From Paenibacillus_E sp964253085 (GTDB lineage Bacteria; Bacillota; Bacilli; Paenibacillales; NBRC-103111): DNA of 64,000 nt. This document shows positions 44,274-52,460 of the stretch, in pieces (positions within the stretch are counted from its first letter, which is position 1; each line of letters opens with the position of its first letter). Below the pieces are notes generated by a model. That model worked only from the letters and a program-made list of their open reading frames with translations, was not told where the DNA came from and ran no database searches. The stretch covers positions 5,084,001 through 5,148,000 of the forward strand of contig NZ_CAXUQH020000001.1 in the NCBI RefSeq assembly GCF_964253085.1, read 5' to 3'. The position numbers and the translations under genes were made by a program.

Positions 44274-45698
44274 TTATCCGCTAATTGCAATGCCATCCAC
44301 AGCTAGCATCGCTTCACCCAAAGCTTCCGAAAGTGTTGGATGCGGATGGATGGTCTGTCCAACTTCCCAAGGCGTTGCATTCAACACTTGGGCTAGCGCT
44401 GCTTCTGTAATACTGTTGGTTACTTGGGGGCCGATCATATGAACACCAAGAATATCATTCGTGTCTTTATCTGCAATTACTTTCACAAAACCATCTGAAT
44501 CCCCATAAACTAGAGCTTTCCCTATTCCCTTGAAACTAAATTTGCCAACTTTCACTTGGCGACCTTGCTCAATTGCCTGCTGCTGGGTCCAACCAACACT
44601 GGCAATCTCAGGTCTTGTATATGTACATTTGGATACAAGGTGCGTCTGAAGTTCATCTGGCTGATGCCCGGCAATATGTTCAGCTGCCACAATTCCCTCG
44701 TGACCTGCCATATGCGCCAGCATGAGTCCACCGATTACATCACCAACCGCGTAGATGTGGGATTCTGTCGTTTGCATATAGCGATTGACGCGAATGACGC
44801 CTTTATCAATTTTGACATCGGTATTCTCAAGCCCCATCGCTTCTACATTCGCAACACGGCCAACCGAAACAAGAACTCGTTCCGCGGATAGTTCATGTAC
44901 TTCACCTTGCTTGTCCACTTGCAACGTAACTACGCCATCTGCCACTTTCACAGACTCCGGCAGCAACTTCGTGCCCGTCTCCAGCTTAATCCCACGTTTC
45001 TTGAATAAGCGTTCTAATTCTTTGGAAACATCTTCGTCTTCTAAGCTGACCAAACGCTTATCGACTTCTACGATCGTTACCTCCACGCCAAAATCGTGTA
45101 ACATTGAAGCCCATTCAACACCAATGACGCCACCGCCAACAATAATGATTGACTTCGGCAGACTCTCCATCCTTAAAGCATCTTCACTTGTGATGATGTT
45201 AGTACCGTCGATTTCTAAACCTGGCAAGCTGCGAGGTCTAGACCCCGTTGCAATGATGAGATTGCTCGAAAGAAGAGTTTCGATATCCCCATCCTCTTTC
45301 TCAACTGAAACAGCACCGCTGCGTGGCGAGAAAATCGAAGGTCCGATAATTCGTCCATTTCCATGGTGAATTGTAATCTTATTCTTTTTCATCAAAAATT
45401 GAAGACCTTGATGCAGTTGATCGACAATTCGTTGCTTACGTCCTAACACTTGTTCAAAATTCAACGAGACTGATTGAGCTGTGATGCCATAATCCTCGCT
45501 ATGCTTCATCGCGGCATACACTTCTGCACTCCGCAGCAAGGCTTTACTCGGTATACAGCCTTGATGTAAACAAGTACCACCCATTTTATCCCGTTCCACA
45601 ATAGCCACCGTTTTACCTAACTGTGCAGCCCTAATAGCAGCGGTATAGCCACCGATTCCTCCACCTAATACTACTACATCATATCTATGTTCACTCAT
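44274..45698 (-). CDS. lpdV: Dihydrolipoyl dehydrogenase (E3) of the branched-chain complex
   Basis: A 474-residue flavoprotein disulfide reductase. FAD site VVLGGGIGGYTAAIRAAQLG, redox disulfide GGTCLHQGCIPSKALL, NAD site IIVGGGVIGVEWASML, and the C-terminal HPHPTLSEALGEAM with the catalytic His-Glu. It reoxidises the lipoyl groups of BkdB. First gene of the bkd operon here; the ptb, bcd and buk genes that precede it in Bacillus are not present. AGGAGG 10 nt upstream. Confidence 0.95.
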   Translation of the reverse strand: MSEHRYDVVVLGGGIGGYTAAIRAAQLGKTVAIVERDKMGGTCLHQGCIPSKALLRSAEVYAAMKHSEDYGITAQSVSLNFEQVLGRKQRIVDQLHQGLQFLMKKNKITIHHGNGRIIGPSIFSPRSGAVSVEKEDGDIETLLSSNLIIATGSRPRSLPGLEIDGTNIITSEDALRMESLPKSIIIVGGGVIGVEWASMLHDFGVEVTIVEVDKRLVSLEDEDVSKELERLFKKRGIKLETGTKLLPESVKVADGVVTLQVDKQGEVHELSAERVLVSVGRVANVEAMGLENTDVKIDKGVIRVNRYMQTTESHIYAVGDVIGGLMLAHMAGHEGIVAAEHIAGHQPDELQTHLVSKCTYTRPEIASVGWTQQQAIEQGRQVKVGKFSFKGIGKALVYGDSDGFVKVIADKDTNDILGVHMIGPQVTNSITEAALAQVLNATPWEVGQTIHPHPTLSEALGEAMLAVDGIAISG

Positions 45699-45800
45699 GC
45701 ATGTTTAGCCTCCTATGAAACAATTACTTGTTATATGTATACGTGCGTCTCTATTATATTACCCTTTTTTGGGATCGAAGTCATAGTCTTATTTGTGAGA

Positions 45801-45911
45801 AAAACTTCTATCGAAGCAATTCGAGGTTGAGCGACCGCGTTTTAAATGTTGTTTTTATCGCCAATAAGAATTTGTTTTTCCGAGCACCGGAAACTTATAA
45901 ATTCTTAAGTG
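45801..45911. repeat. Structured repeat element, copy A
   Basis: Aligns over its whole length with copy B at 59531-59635. Hairpin 1: CTTC-TATC-GAAG (45804-45815). Conserved block GAGCGACCGCGTTT, then ATCGCCAAT. Hairpin 2: 8-bp outer arms TAAGAATT/AATTCTTA (45864-45871, 45899-45906) and 6-bp inner arms TTTCCG/CGGAAA (45876-45881, 45887-45892). The stems differ in sequence from copy B but stay paired. It lies in the divergent space between lpdV and the DUF2627 gene and ends just before the DUF2627 promoter. Confidence 0.8.
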
Positions 45912-45916
45912 GGGAA

Positions 45917-45945
45917 TTAGACACGCTAGCGGTTTCGGGTTATGA
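45917..45945 (+). promoter_or_regulatory. SigA promoter of the DUF2627 gene
   Basis: TAGACA (45917-45922), 17 nt, TATGAT (45940-45945), 41 nt before the ATG. Each hexamer matches 5 of 6 consensus bases with ideal spacing. Confidence 0.65.
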
Positions 45946-45985
45946 TGTTAGAAAAAACATGTTTCATGTCAGGTAAGGAGTTACT

Positions 45986-46249
45986 ATGAAAGCACCCTTT
46001 TATCGTTTTATTGCCATTCTACTTCTCGTTATTCCTGGAATAACCGCTACTTATGGCTTTCTCGCAATGAAAGATGCCTTTTTCGCACAATTTGATACAG
46101 TTGCTAATAGCGGTATGTTATGGGGTAAATTCATTCTAGGCTTAGTATTATTTCTGATCGGTGTTGCCTTTATTGGTGGATGGACCTTTTTCAGAGATCG
46201 CAAGCGGAATTATTTGGCTCCCCGATTCAAACCAAAACGCAACAAATAG
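45986..46249 (+). CDS. yqzF: DUF2627 membrane protein (YqzF)
   Basis: An 87-residue protein with two transmembrane helices (about 7-27 and 47-68) and a basic C-terminal tail, matching the DUF2627/YqzF family, which sits next to the bkd genes in Bacillus as well. Function unknown. ATG with TAAGGAG upstream; followed by a strong terminator. Confidence 0.9.
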   Translation: MKAPFYRFIAILLLVIPGITATYGFLAMKDAFFAQFDTVANSGMLWGKFILGLVLFLIGVAFIGGWTFFRDRKRNYLAPRFKPKRNK

Positions 46250-46278
46250 ACCGGACAATGCGTCCGGTCCTTTTTTTT
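46249..46278 (+). terminator. Terminator of the DUF2627 gene
   Basis: Perfect 8-bp arms GACCGGAC/GTCCGGTC with a 5-nt loop, followed by C and eight T. The first base is the last base of the stop codon. Confidence 0.9.
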
Positions 46279-46288
46279 CGTAATGCCC

Positions 46289-47440
46289 TCATTCTACTCC
46301 AACAAGCTTCCATACGACATGGCTCGCACGCCTAAGTATCCAGTGCAGCTGGAACAAACTCAAACCAATGAAAACAACTGACAGACCGACGGTGGAAAGT
46401 GCTTCTTTCCGCCATTGCGCTGGTTGATGTGTTAACGCTTGTAAACTTTTAATATCTATTAGACGAGTTCCAACCTTCATGCGCACAAGAAGGGCACTCC
46501 CCATATCTGCTACACCTTTCGCCATAAAATCACCCATATACGATTGTACACCGACGGTAATCAGCCATTCTCCGCCTTTTTCATAGGCTAACAATAAAGC
46601 GGCATCCTCACTGTTACCTATACAGGGCAAGACATGCTGATACTCACCAGCAGGCGAACAATTATCAAGGTTTCCCTGTGGGTTCGGGTAGGTGTGAACA
46701 ATGATTTCTGCACCACTTTTCCACACGCGATTCGAAATTTGATCCGCATCACCCACGACGACATCAGGTTGATAGCCATTTGCTAACAGCGCATCCGCCC
46801 CTGCGCCAACGCCAAGTAATATCGGCTTAAAAGCCGTTATAAATCCACTAGCGGCTTGCAGATCCTTTTTGTATCCTTTCCCATCGGACACGACCAAAAT
46901 GTGCTTATCCGTGAATTGCGTGCGCAGCGGCAAGCTGGGCAAAGACTCTCTGACAGCATGCTTTTCTCGCATAGCAAATGCCAACGTGTGTTCAATAAAG
47001 GACTCACATCGTTCACTTGCCTGCTCATTTGCAGTCCGTTGTGCGAGCAGCCAGTCTTCTCGCGTAAATGGCTTACAAGAAACAGACTGATCGCCTACAT
47101 GGATCCTATCTTGATAGATGAGCATTTCTGCTTCGTGCAGAAAGATTTCAGCATGAATCGCATCCACTTCAATAATTGGGATATGCTGCTGCAAAAGTAA
47201 TAGCGGACCTTCCGTTGGGAACACACCACTCATGGCTTGCCCACAATGTACGATCGCTTTCACTCTACGATCCAACAGTTCTTGTGCCTGTTCTTCCTCG
47301 ATATCACTCTGCGACAGCACGAGTATACGACCGGTTGGAAACTGCTCAAACGGTTCAAATGAACCTGTTCTCTTAACTATTTTCCCTTTGCAAATTAAGT
47401 TAGGCTTCGCGGCAAATAAAGATAAAGATGACCAATTCAT
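46289..47440 (-). CDS. steA: SteA-like putative cytokinetic ring protein
   Basis: A 383-residue protein. An N-terminal domain of about 160 residues precedes a thiamin pyrophosphokinase-like domain (ILVVSDGKGYKKDL, ILLGVGAGADALLANGYQPDVVVGDAD, TYPNPQGNLDNCSPAGEY), and there is a C-terminal transmembrane helix (about 345-370). This is the layout of SteA, described in Corynebacterium division. In Firmicutes its role is not established. ATG start. Confidence 0.82.
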   Translation of the reverse strand: MNWSSLSLFAAKPNLICKGKIVKRTGSFEPFEQFPTGRILVLSQSDIEEEQAQELLDRRVKAIVHCGQAMSGVFPTEGPLLLLQQHIPIIEVDAIHAEIFLHEAEMLIYQDRIHVGDQSVSCKPFTREDWLLAQRTANEQASERCESFIEHTLAFAMREKHAVRESLPSLPLRTQFTDKHILVVSDGKGYKKDLQAASGFITAFKPILLGVGAGADALLANGYQPDVVVGDADQISNRVWKSGAEIIVHTYPNPQGNLDNCSPAGEYQHVLPCIGNSEDAALLLAYEKGGEWLITVGVQSYMGDFMAKGVADMGSALLVRMKVGTRLIDIKSLQALTHQPAQWRKEALSTVGLSVVFIGLSLFQLHWILRRASHVVWKLVGVE

Positions 47441-47573
47441 GGTTAGACACCTAGCTTTCCTAACGTCGTCTCATGGCCTACCTAATTTACCCGATCCCAC
47501 AAAATTCTATGTATATTTTAAGCTTTGGATGGCAAGCATTGGTTAATATTCGTATAGAAAGGAGAGGACATCT

Positions 47574-47759
47574 ATGGAGCTAAACATGAGTGCAGACGAA
47601 GTGTTAGGCCAAATTGTACAGCTTCACAGCACAGGGGAATCGCTAGCCAAAAAAAATGTGAAGAAGCTGCATCCTGATCTTATGAAAAACGCCCTGTATT
47701 ACTATCCAAGCTGGGAACATGCTTTACAGAAGACCGGAGTTGGCACCATTGTTCACTAA
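47574..47759 (+). CDS. Small protein with a single HTH-like repeat unit
   Basis: A 61-residue protein with AAGGAGAGG upstream. I know no named function. The core (DEVLGQIVQLHSTGESLAKKNVKKLHPDLMKNALYYYPSWEHALQKTGV) follows the pattern I..L...G..L....V....P.L...A...F.SW..AL...G, a small helical unit that occurs in tandem in DNA-binding proteins related to homing-associated motifs. Here it stands alone. DNA binding is inference. It has its own terminator. Confidence 0.7.
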   Translation: MELNMSADEVLGQIVQLHSTGESLAKKNVKKLHPDLMKNALYYYPSWEHALQKTGVGTIVH

Positions 47760-47782
47760 TCATACATAGGTTGTACGCTGAT

Positions 47783-47815
47783 GCTCCGTGGGGTAGATCC
47801 CTGCGGAGCCGTTTT
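47783..47815 (+). terminator. Terminator of the small HTH-like gene
   Basis: Arms GCTCCGtGGG and CCCTgCGGAGC pairing with short mismatches, followed by CGTTTT on the plus strand. Confidence 0.65.
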
Positions 47816-47820
47816 ATGAC

Positions 47821-48000
47821 CTACTCGTCTATAACTTCCCATTCCACTTGAACCATCCGATCCACCCACGTTCGAATTTTCACTTCGATCGCTTGCTCGA
47901 TCTCTTCGTCTGTCATCTCACCAAGCTTATGCTCGGCAATTTCGAGCACATCCGTTTTCTTCGTTTCGCCATCTATCGCTAATTGGATTTGAATGCGCAT
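47821..48000 (-). CDS. Small acidic protein of unknown function
   Basis: A 59-residue protein (MRIQIQLAIDG... ending VQVEWEVIDE), predicted beta strand, helix, strand with a central acidic helix EMTDEEIEQAIEVKI. The ATG was chosen because AAGGGTGG lies just upstream; the GTG three codons earlier is inside that site. Likely a small conserved cytoplasmic protein; no function can be given. Confidence 0.7.
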   Translation of the reverse strand: MRIQIQLAIDGETKKTDVLEIAEHKLGEMTDEEIEQAIEVKIRTWVDRMVQVEWEVIDE

Positions 48001-48106
48001 ATCGTCCACCCTTTTTCATTATCAACTAAACTTTCCATTGCCTCTTCCTCATCACCTGTTACAATAGAAGTATACTCTCACACTATAATAGAAAAGAGGA
48101 ATTACG

Positions 48107-48346
48107 ATGTCCCGATCACAAGCTCAAAAATTGCGTCAACGTCATATACGTGAAGGCAAGTTGGATCCTATGATGCAGCGATTGCACTGGTACGGTACAA
48201 ATCCAGTAACCAGAACAACACCAACACGAATAGAACTTCAAAACAAACAACAGAATAAACACAAATCAAGGAATTTGAACCATACTGATTATGGCGATAA
48301 TTCCTTTTCTCATTCTTGCTCTTCTCGAATGGAAATCCCTTGTTGA
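48107..48346 (+). CDS. Small basic protein of the YqkK type
   Basis: A 79-residue basic protein (SRSQAQKLRQRHIREGKLDP ... NKQQNKHK) that resembles B. subtilis YqkK, encoded in the same general region. It is rich in Arg, Lys and Gln and probably disordered. GAGGAATT upstream of ATG. Its last 37 nt overlap the convergent gene at 48310-48561, which is unusual for this window. Function unknown. Confidence 0.65.
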   Translation: MSRSQAQKLRQRHIREGKLDPMMQRLHWYGTNPVTRTTPTRIELQNKQQNKHKSRNLNHTDYGDNSFSHSCSSRMEIPC

Positions 48347-48561
48347 GCTGCGTAATGAATCATTTCTTCTTTCTCCGTTGGGCGAAAGTTATATTTGCAA
48401 TCAAACCCATTAAAGAATAACTGCCAATGCTTCACAACCCCTTGTTCGTCAACTTCAAGCTCTGCTACATATAAAGAATCAGGCTCATCCTCGAACTGCA
48501 AACCGATGTGAATGAATGTCTGACCTTCCGAAATTTCCTGTTCACAATAGTCCATAATCAT
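48310..48561 (-). CDS. Small acidic protein of unknown function
   Basis: An 83-residue acidic protein with a mixed alpha/beta pattern (FIHIGLQFEDEPDSLYVAELEVDEQGVVKHWQLFFNGFD...). AGGAGG 10 nt before the ATG supports translation. I do not recognise a family. It overlaps the convergent YqkK-like gene at its 3' end. Confidence 0.65.
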   Translation of the reverse strand: MIMDYCEQEISEGQTFIHIGLQFEDEPDSLYVAELEVDEQGVVKHWQLFFNGFDCKYNFRPTEKEEMIHYAAQQGISIREEQE

Positions 48562-48705
48562 GTCAAGATGACCTCCTATTGAATAAAATCTTTTTTATTT
48601 ATATAATATACTAATGCAACTGAGCAAACAAAGAGAAAAGCATGTTAATTTATGAATTTGCGATGTAGAATGTTTAGCTGAGCAAACTCTTAGGAGGAAA
48701 TACAT

Positions 48706-48972
48706 TTGGCCTACGATCCGCAAGTAGTTGATGCAACAATAGTAAGTGATAATAAAAAGAACGGACTATTCGAGGTTGTTGTTTCCTTGAAAGACCGCAA
48801 CAAATGCCGTCTTTTCTTTGAAAGAGATGCCGAAACTGGCATCGGCCGCGTAACGGATTTGAACCGTTTGATGAAAGAACCTTGTCCAATTTGCCGCAAA
48901 GATTACCTGTGCAATTGCCTTGATCGCTATAAGCACTCCATCGCTGATCAAGCTTTAACGTTCATTAAGTAG
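48706..48972 (+). CDS. Small protein with a cysteine-rich C-terminal metal site
   Basis: An 88-residue protein from TTG with AGGAGG 8 nt upstream. The first 55 residues look like a beta-rich domain; the end has CPICRKDYLCNCLDRY, four cysteines that could bind zinc. No function is known to me. It has its own strong terminator. Confidence 0.75.
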   Translation: MAYDPQVVDATIVSDNKKNGLFEVVVSLKDRNKCRLFFERDAETGIGRVTDLNRLMKEPCPICRKDYLCNCLDRYKHSIADQALTFIK

Positions 48973-48989
48973 TTGACATGAACACAAGG

Positions 48990-49022
48990 AAACCCCTTAG
49001 CCTCATTGGCTAGGGGGTTTTC
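48990..49022 (+). terminator. Terminator of the cysteine-rich small gene
   Basis: Arms AACCCCtTAGCC and GGCTAgGGGGTT with a 5-nt loop, followed by TT; also a partial T run on the other strand, so it may serve the convergent gene. Confidence 0.75.
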
Positions 49023-49037
49023 CATGTTATACATGAA

Positions 49038-49268
49038 TTATTCGTAGATAACACGATAGAGCCCCTCTAATAAGCTCTGGTAATTTCTCGGATCATACGT
49101 AATCTCCGCAAAAGATACTTGAATGACCTTATTACTGGTCTTCACAATAAAAAAACTGTCCGAACTATTCTCTGCATCAATATACGTATAGCACACCAAC
49201 TGACTGCTGCCTGTCTGATTTCGTAGAAATGCCGTCGCTTCCTCACTCTCATTCGCGAACTTAGGCAT
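49038..49268 (-). CDS. Small protein of unknown function
   Basis: A 76-residue protein (MPKFANESEEATAFLRNQTG ...), predicted alpha helix followed by beta strands. AGGAGG 8 nt upstream of the ATG. No recognised family. Confidence 0.65.
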   Translation of the reverse strand: MPKFANESEEATAFLRNQTGSSQLVCYTYIDAENSSDSFFIVKTSNKVIQVSFAEITYDPRNYQSLLEGLYRVIYE

Positions 49269-49350
49269 ACATTCACCTCCTAAGCACAATTCACCCACTA
49301 GATTCGGTAGAACACCTTAGAATACCTTGTCAAATGTTCCTATCAGGTGC

Positions 49351-49776
49351 TCATGACTGGGATGTCTTCTTCCTCTTCAATGCAAGATATCCACCTAAGA
49401 GAGATACCGGTACGATGGCTACTAAGCCAATTAATTCATACCAAAGCGGGATCATATCCTGCGTTAATATCGAATCAAACCCAATCCCTGCACCTATAAC
49501 CCCAATGATCGCTGCGTTGAATAGTTCTCCTCGTTTGGCTACCTTCGCTGTGAAGTAACTGCCTAGGAACGTCCAGAACAAGCCAACGACCAGAAATAAA
49601 AGTAAGAGAGCTGCATTTGAATAAATGGCATTTACATCGTGATTTTCCATCGGGCGGTTAGCAAAGTATAAACTGCCAATCACCCCTGACGATAACATCG
49701 TCCCGATATTATCAATAGCTATTCCCAGCACAACTGCTAGAAAATGAAATTTTCGCACACTTTTTTGTTCTGACAT
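49351..49776 (-). CDS. Four-helix membrane protein of unknown function
   Basis: A 141-residue protein with four predicted transmembrane helices (about residues 12-34, 50-74, 84-102 and 110-130) and a Lys-rich cytoplasmic end. It resembles small YrzE/DUF-type membrane proteins of Paenibacillus but cannot be assigned. Start MSEQKSV was preferred over a GTG eight codons earlier because a GGAGAG lies between them. Confidence 0.7.
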   Translation of the reverse strand: MSEQKSVRKFHFLAVVLGIAIDNIGTMLSSGVIGSLYFANRPMENHDVNAIYSNAALLLLFLVVGLFWTFLGSYFTAKVAKRGELFNAAIIGVIGAGIGFDSILTQDMIPLWYELIGLVAIVPVSLLGGYLALKRKKTSQS

Positions 49777-49861
49777 AGACTCTTCTTCTCTCCTGCTCAC
49801 ATCTGACTATTAACCTAACCATAATACCATGTGCAATCCCTAGTAGCTAGTTCAGTTCGAA

Positions 49862-50962
49862 CTATGACTGTACCCACCAATTCGCTTTCGGATAAGACTG
49901 CACATCGGAGTCCTTCAAGATAATGGTTTGTCCGATAGGTGGAGTGACCATCTTAACCCCTCTGGTCATAGCAGCCTTCGCGGCGCGGGTCACAGGATCA
50001 TTCCATGCATGGATGGCTAAGGTAAAGGCCCCCCAGTGGATCGGCAGCATAATCTTCCCTCTCACATCCAAATGTGCTTGAACGGTTTCTTCCGGCATTA
50101 AGTGAATATCCGCCCAACGCTCATCATATTGCCCACATTCCATCAAGGTAAGATCGAAAGGTCCATATTTATCCCCAATTTGCTTAAAATGAGGCGTATA
50201 CCCGCTGTCGCCGCTGAAGAATATACTAGTCTTCTCTCCTTTGATCACCCAAGAGCACCATAAGGTCGCACCGCGATCATTCGTACTGCGTCCGGAGAAA
50301 TGATTGGCAGGCGTACAAGCCAGCTTCAGCCCTTCGAACGACAACTCCTCCCACCAATCATGCTCCTCAATATTGGCAGCTGGAACTCCCCAGCGGATTA
50401 AATGAGCTCCTACACCTAGTGGGACAAAAAAACGTTTCACTTTGTGTTTTATTTTCATAATCGAACCATAATCCAAATGATCATAATGATCATGAGATAA
50501 AATGACGGCATCAATCAGCGGGAGCTCCGCAATCTCAAATGGGATTCCGCCGCTGTATCTGTTTTTTCCTACCCATGGAAATGGCGAAGGTGTTCTTCCA
50601 AACATCGGATCAAGAAGCAAGGCTTTCCCATCGATGGTCAGCAAACTAGCCGAGTGACCGAACCAGGTGACACTTGTATCACCATTCACGCTAAACTGTG
50701 GCTTCTCCATCGGTAACGGGGACTTGGGACGTCGGTGCGGGCTTCCTTTGATCATATCACGCAAAATCCCTAGCGTAGTCCTGAAGCTCATGTTCAACAT
50801 CGCTGGGACTGGATTTTCGAACTTGTTTTGCGCATATTGTGGAGACTGACCAAACTTTCGAATATCAACTTCAGAAGGTCTTCGACCGAATACCGGATAC
50901 AGATTCATAAAAAGGACATACACACCAATCAAAATCACAATGATTACTAACGTTAGTAACAT
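49862..50962 (-). CDS. MBL-fold metallo-hydrolase, NAPE-PLD/RomA-like
   Basis: A 366-residue protein: N-terminal transmembrane anchor (about 4-23), then a metallo-beta-lactamase fold with SHDHYDHLD (HxHxDH), ANHFSGR, FFSGDSGYTPHF and the late His in LPIHWGAF. This layout is that of N-acylphosphatidylethanolamine phospholipase D-like and RomA/UlaG-like hydrolases. The substrate is unknown. Start MLLTLV with GGAGG 8 nt upstream. Confidence 0.88.
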   Translation of the reverse strand: MLLTLVIIVILIGVYVLFMNLYPVFGRRPSEVDIRKFGQSPQYAQNKFENPVPAMLNMSFRTTLGILRDMIKGSPHRRPKSPLPMEKPQFSVNGDTSVTWFGHSASLLTIDGKALLLDPMFGRTPSPFPWVGKNRYSGGIPFEIAELPLIDAVILSHDHYDHLDYGSIMKIKHKVKRFFVPLGVGAHLIRWGVPAANIEEHDWWEELSFEGLKLACTPANHFSGRSTNDRGATLWCSWVIKGEKTSIFFSGDSGYTPHFKQIGDKYGPFDLTLMECGQYDERWADIHLMPEETVQAHLDVRGKIMLPIHWGAFTLAIHAWNDPVTRAAKAAMTRGVKMVTPPIGQTIILKDSDVQSYPKANWWVQS

Positions 50963-51209
50963 ACTCGTTGCCTCCATACTTCTAATTCCGCTTACACGAT
51001 CTCAGGTTAATAAGAATAAGCTACGATGTAATAACGTAACAACATATCCATTGGTTCCAAGTTTTCATATCGTCCGCCTTCCCCATCTCCAAATTTATTT
51101 CAAGGGACAGGGACATTAGCACAATCAGTCGTTTCGCCCAAACATTCCTCAGAAATAGTCATAAGCTATCTCGAAACACAAACCAAATATCCATTGGAGG
51201 TTGATTCGA

Positions 51210-51302
51210 ATGAGTTGTGGAACTGGGTATGGTACTTCTGCAGCAGCAGTCTTGGTACTTTTCATCTTATTGGTTATTATCACTAGCGCATTTGTTTGGT
51301 AA
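51210..51302 (+). CDS. YjcZ-type sporulation microprotein
   Basis: A 30-residue protein: MSCGTGYGTSAA then one transmembrane helix (AVLVLFILLVIITSAFVW). This Gly/Tyr/Cys start plus single hydrophobic helix is the pattern of the YjcZ family of sporulation microproteins in Bacilli. TGGAGG 9 nt upstream of the ATG and a perfect terminator right behind it support a real gene. Confidence 0.78.
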   Translation: MSCGTGYGTSAAAVLVLFILLVIITSAFVW

Positions 51303-51322
51303 TTCAAAACTAATACAGAAGG

Positions 51323-51349
51323 ACTACCTAGACTGTCTAGGTAGTTTTT
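51323..51349 (+). terminator. Terminator of the YjcZ-like gene
   Basis: Perfect 11-bp arms ACTACCTAGAC/GTCTAGGTAGT followed by TTTTT. Confidence 0.85.
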
Positions 51350-51379
51350 CTGCTTCCCATCTCAATCATGCAACTTAAA

Positions 51380-51411
51380 AAAACGAAAAAGAACGCTCTA
51401 ATTAGAGCGTC
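51380..51411 (-). terminator. Terminator of spo0A
   Basis: Perfect 7-bp arms ACGCTCT/AGAGCGT (51393-51399, 51404-51410), AATT loop, followed by TCTTTTTCGTTTTTTT on the minus strand. Confidence 0.8.
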
Positions 51412-51454
51412 CTTGATCTTGATCTTATATATTATTACAAAGCTTCTAACCCTC

Positions 51455-52252
51455 TCAAGAAACTTTATGCTCGATTCTGAGCTTGTCAGCAACCATCGCG
51501 ATAAATTCGCTGTTCGTAGGCTTAGATTTCGAGATATTAATCGTGTATCCGAAAATGAAGGAGATGCTGTCGATGTTGCCGCGCGTCCATGCGACTTCAA
51601 TCGCGTGACGGATGGCGCGTTCGACGCGGCTCGGCGTCGTTTTGTATTTCTCAGCAATTGCTGGATATAGTGTTTTGGTGATGGCACCTAGGATTTCAAT
51701 ATTGTTGTAAACCATCGTAATGGCTTCACGTAAATATTGATAGCCTTTAATATGCGCAGGTACACCGATTTCATGAATAATACTCGTGATATTGGCATCC
51801 AAATTTTTGCCTTTTGGCATGTGCACAACGTTCGCACGAGGTGTTGACGATGTAGTAGTTGTTGATGAGGAATTCCCCGCAAGCTGGCGAATACGATTCG
51901 TAAGGGTTTCCATGTCAAATGGTTTTAATATGTAATAAGAAGCGCCAAGCTGTACGGCTTTTTGTGTAATATTTTCTTGACCGAAGGCTGTAAGCATAAT
52001 GATTTTGGGCTGAGAAGGAAGATTCATCTCTCGCATTTTTTCCAGAACCCCAAGTCCATCCAAATGAGGCATAATAATATCTAAGATGAGAACATCGGGC
52101 AGCTCACGCTGTTGCTCCAGAAAACGAAGGACCTCGTTACCATTGTAGGCAACACCCATAATTTCCATATCCTCTTGCTCACCAATGAACTCTGATAATA
52201 AATGGGTGAATTCTCGGTTATCGTCTGCAAGTAATACCTGAATTTTTTGCAA
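51455..52252 (-). CDS. spo0A: Sporulation master regulator Spo0A
   Basis: A 265-residue protein. The receiver domain has the acidic pair (LLADDN), phospho-acceptor Asp58 in LILDIIMP and Lys in ILKPFD; a Ser/Thr linker follows; the C-terminal DNA-binding domain has ITSIIHEIGVPAHIKGYQYLREAI and the recognition helix PSRVERAIRHAIEVAW. It integrates the phosphorelay and activates early sporulation genes. TTG start with AGGAGG 8 nt upstream. The promoter region has a SigH site, a SigA-like site and three 0A boxes. Confidence 0.97.
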   Translation of the reverse strand: MQKIQVLLADDNREFTHLLSEFIGEQEDMEIMGVAYNGNEVLRFLEQQRELPDVLILDIIMPHLDGLGVLEKMREMNLPSQPKIIMLTAFGQENITQKAVQLGASYYILKPFDMETLTNRIRQLAGNSSSTTTTSSTPRANVVHMPKGKNLDANITSIIHEIGVPAHIKGYQYLREAITMVYNNIEILGAITKTLYPAIAEKYKTTPSRVERAIRHAIEVAWTRGNIDSISFIFGYTINISKSKPTNSEFIAMVADKLRIEHKVS

Positions 52253-52311
52253 CTGAATTTCCTCCTTTAGCTACTAAAACAAGTTGGTATTTTTCTCTCT
52301 TATGTAAAGCT

Positions 52312-52338
52312 ATTCGACAGCTCTTTTTAAAATCCTTC
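52312..52338 (-). promoter_or_regulatory. SigH-type promoter of spo0A
   Basis: On the minus strand GAAGGATTT (52330-52338), 11 nt, GTCGAAT (52312-52318). Both elements fit the SigH consensus RnAGGAwWT / RnnGAAT completely. The -10 overlaps a 0A box and the -35 abuts a second one, the arrangement expected for Spo0A autoregulation. Confidence 0.75.
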
Positions 52339-52421
52339 TGTCGAATATTATTTTTCTTTTCTTTTGTTTGAGTTTCTTATATAATATAATATTTATCTTC
52401 TATTTCCAACATTTTTCGACA
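52313..52421. promoter_or_regulatory. Three perfect Spo0A-binding boxes upstream of spo0A
   Basis: The 0A box TGTCGAA occurs exactly three times: 52313-52319 (minus orientation), 52339-52345 (plus) and 52415-52421 (minus). The first two form the arms of a 9-bp perfect inverted repeat (ATTCGACAG/CTGTCGAAT). Confidence 0.8.
52381..52409 (-). promoter_or_regulatory. SigA-type upstream promoter of spo0A
   Basis: On the minus strand TTGGAA (52404-52409), 17 nt, TATTAT (52381-52386), with the third 0A box 6 bp upstream. This parallels the vegetative promoter known in B. subtilis. Confidence 0.5.
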
Positions 52422-52460
52422 TGAAGTCACTAAACTCGATATAAGTCCTTACAATTAAGT

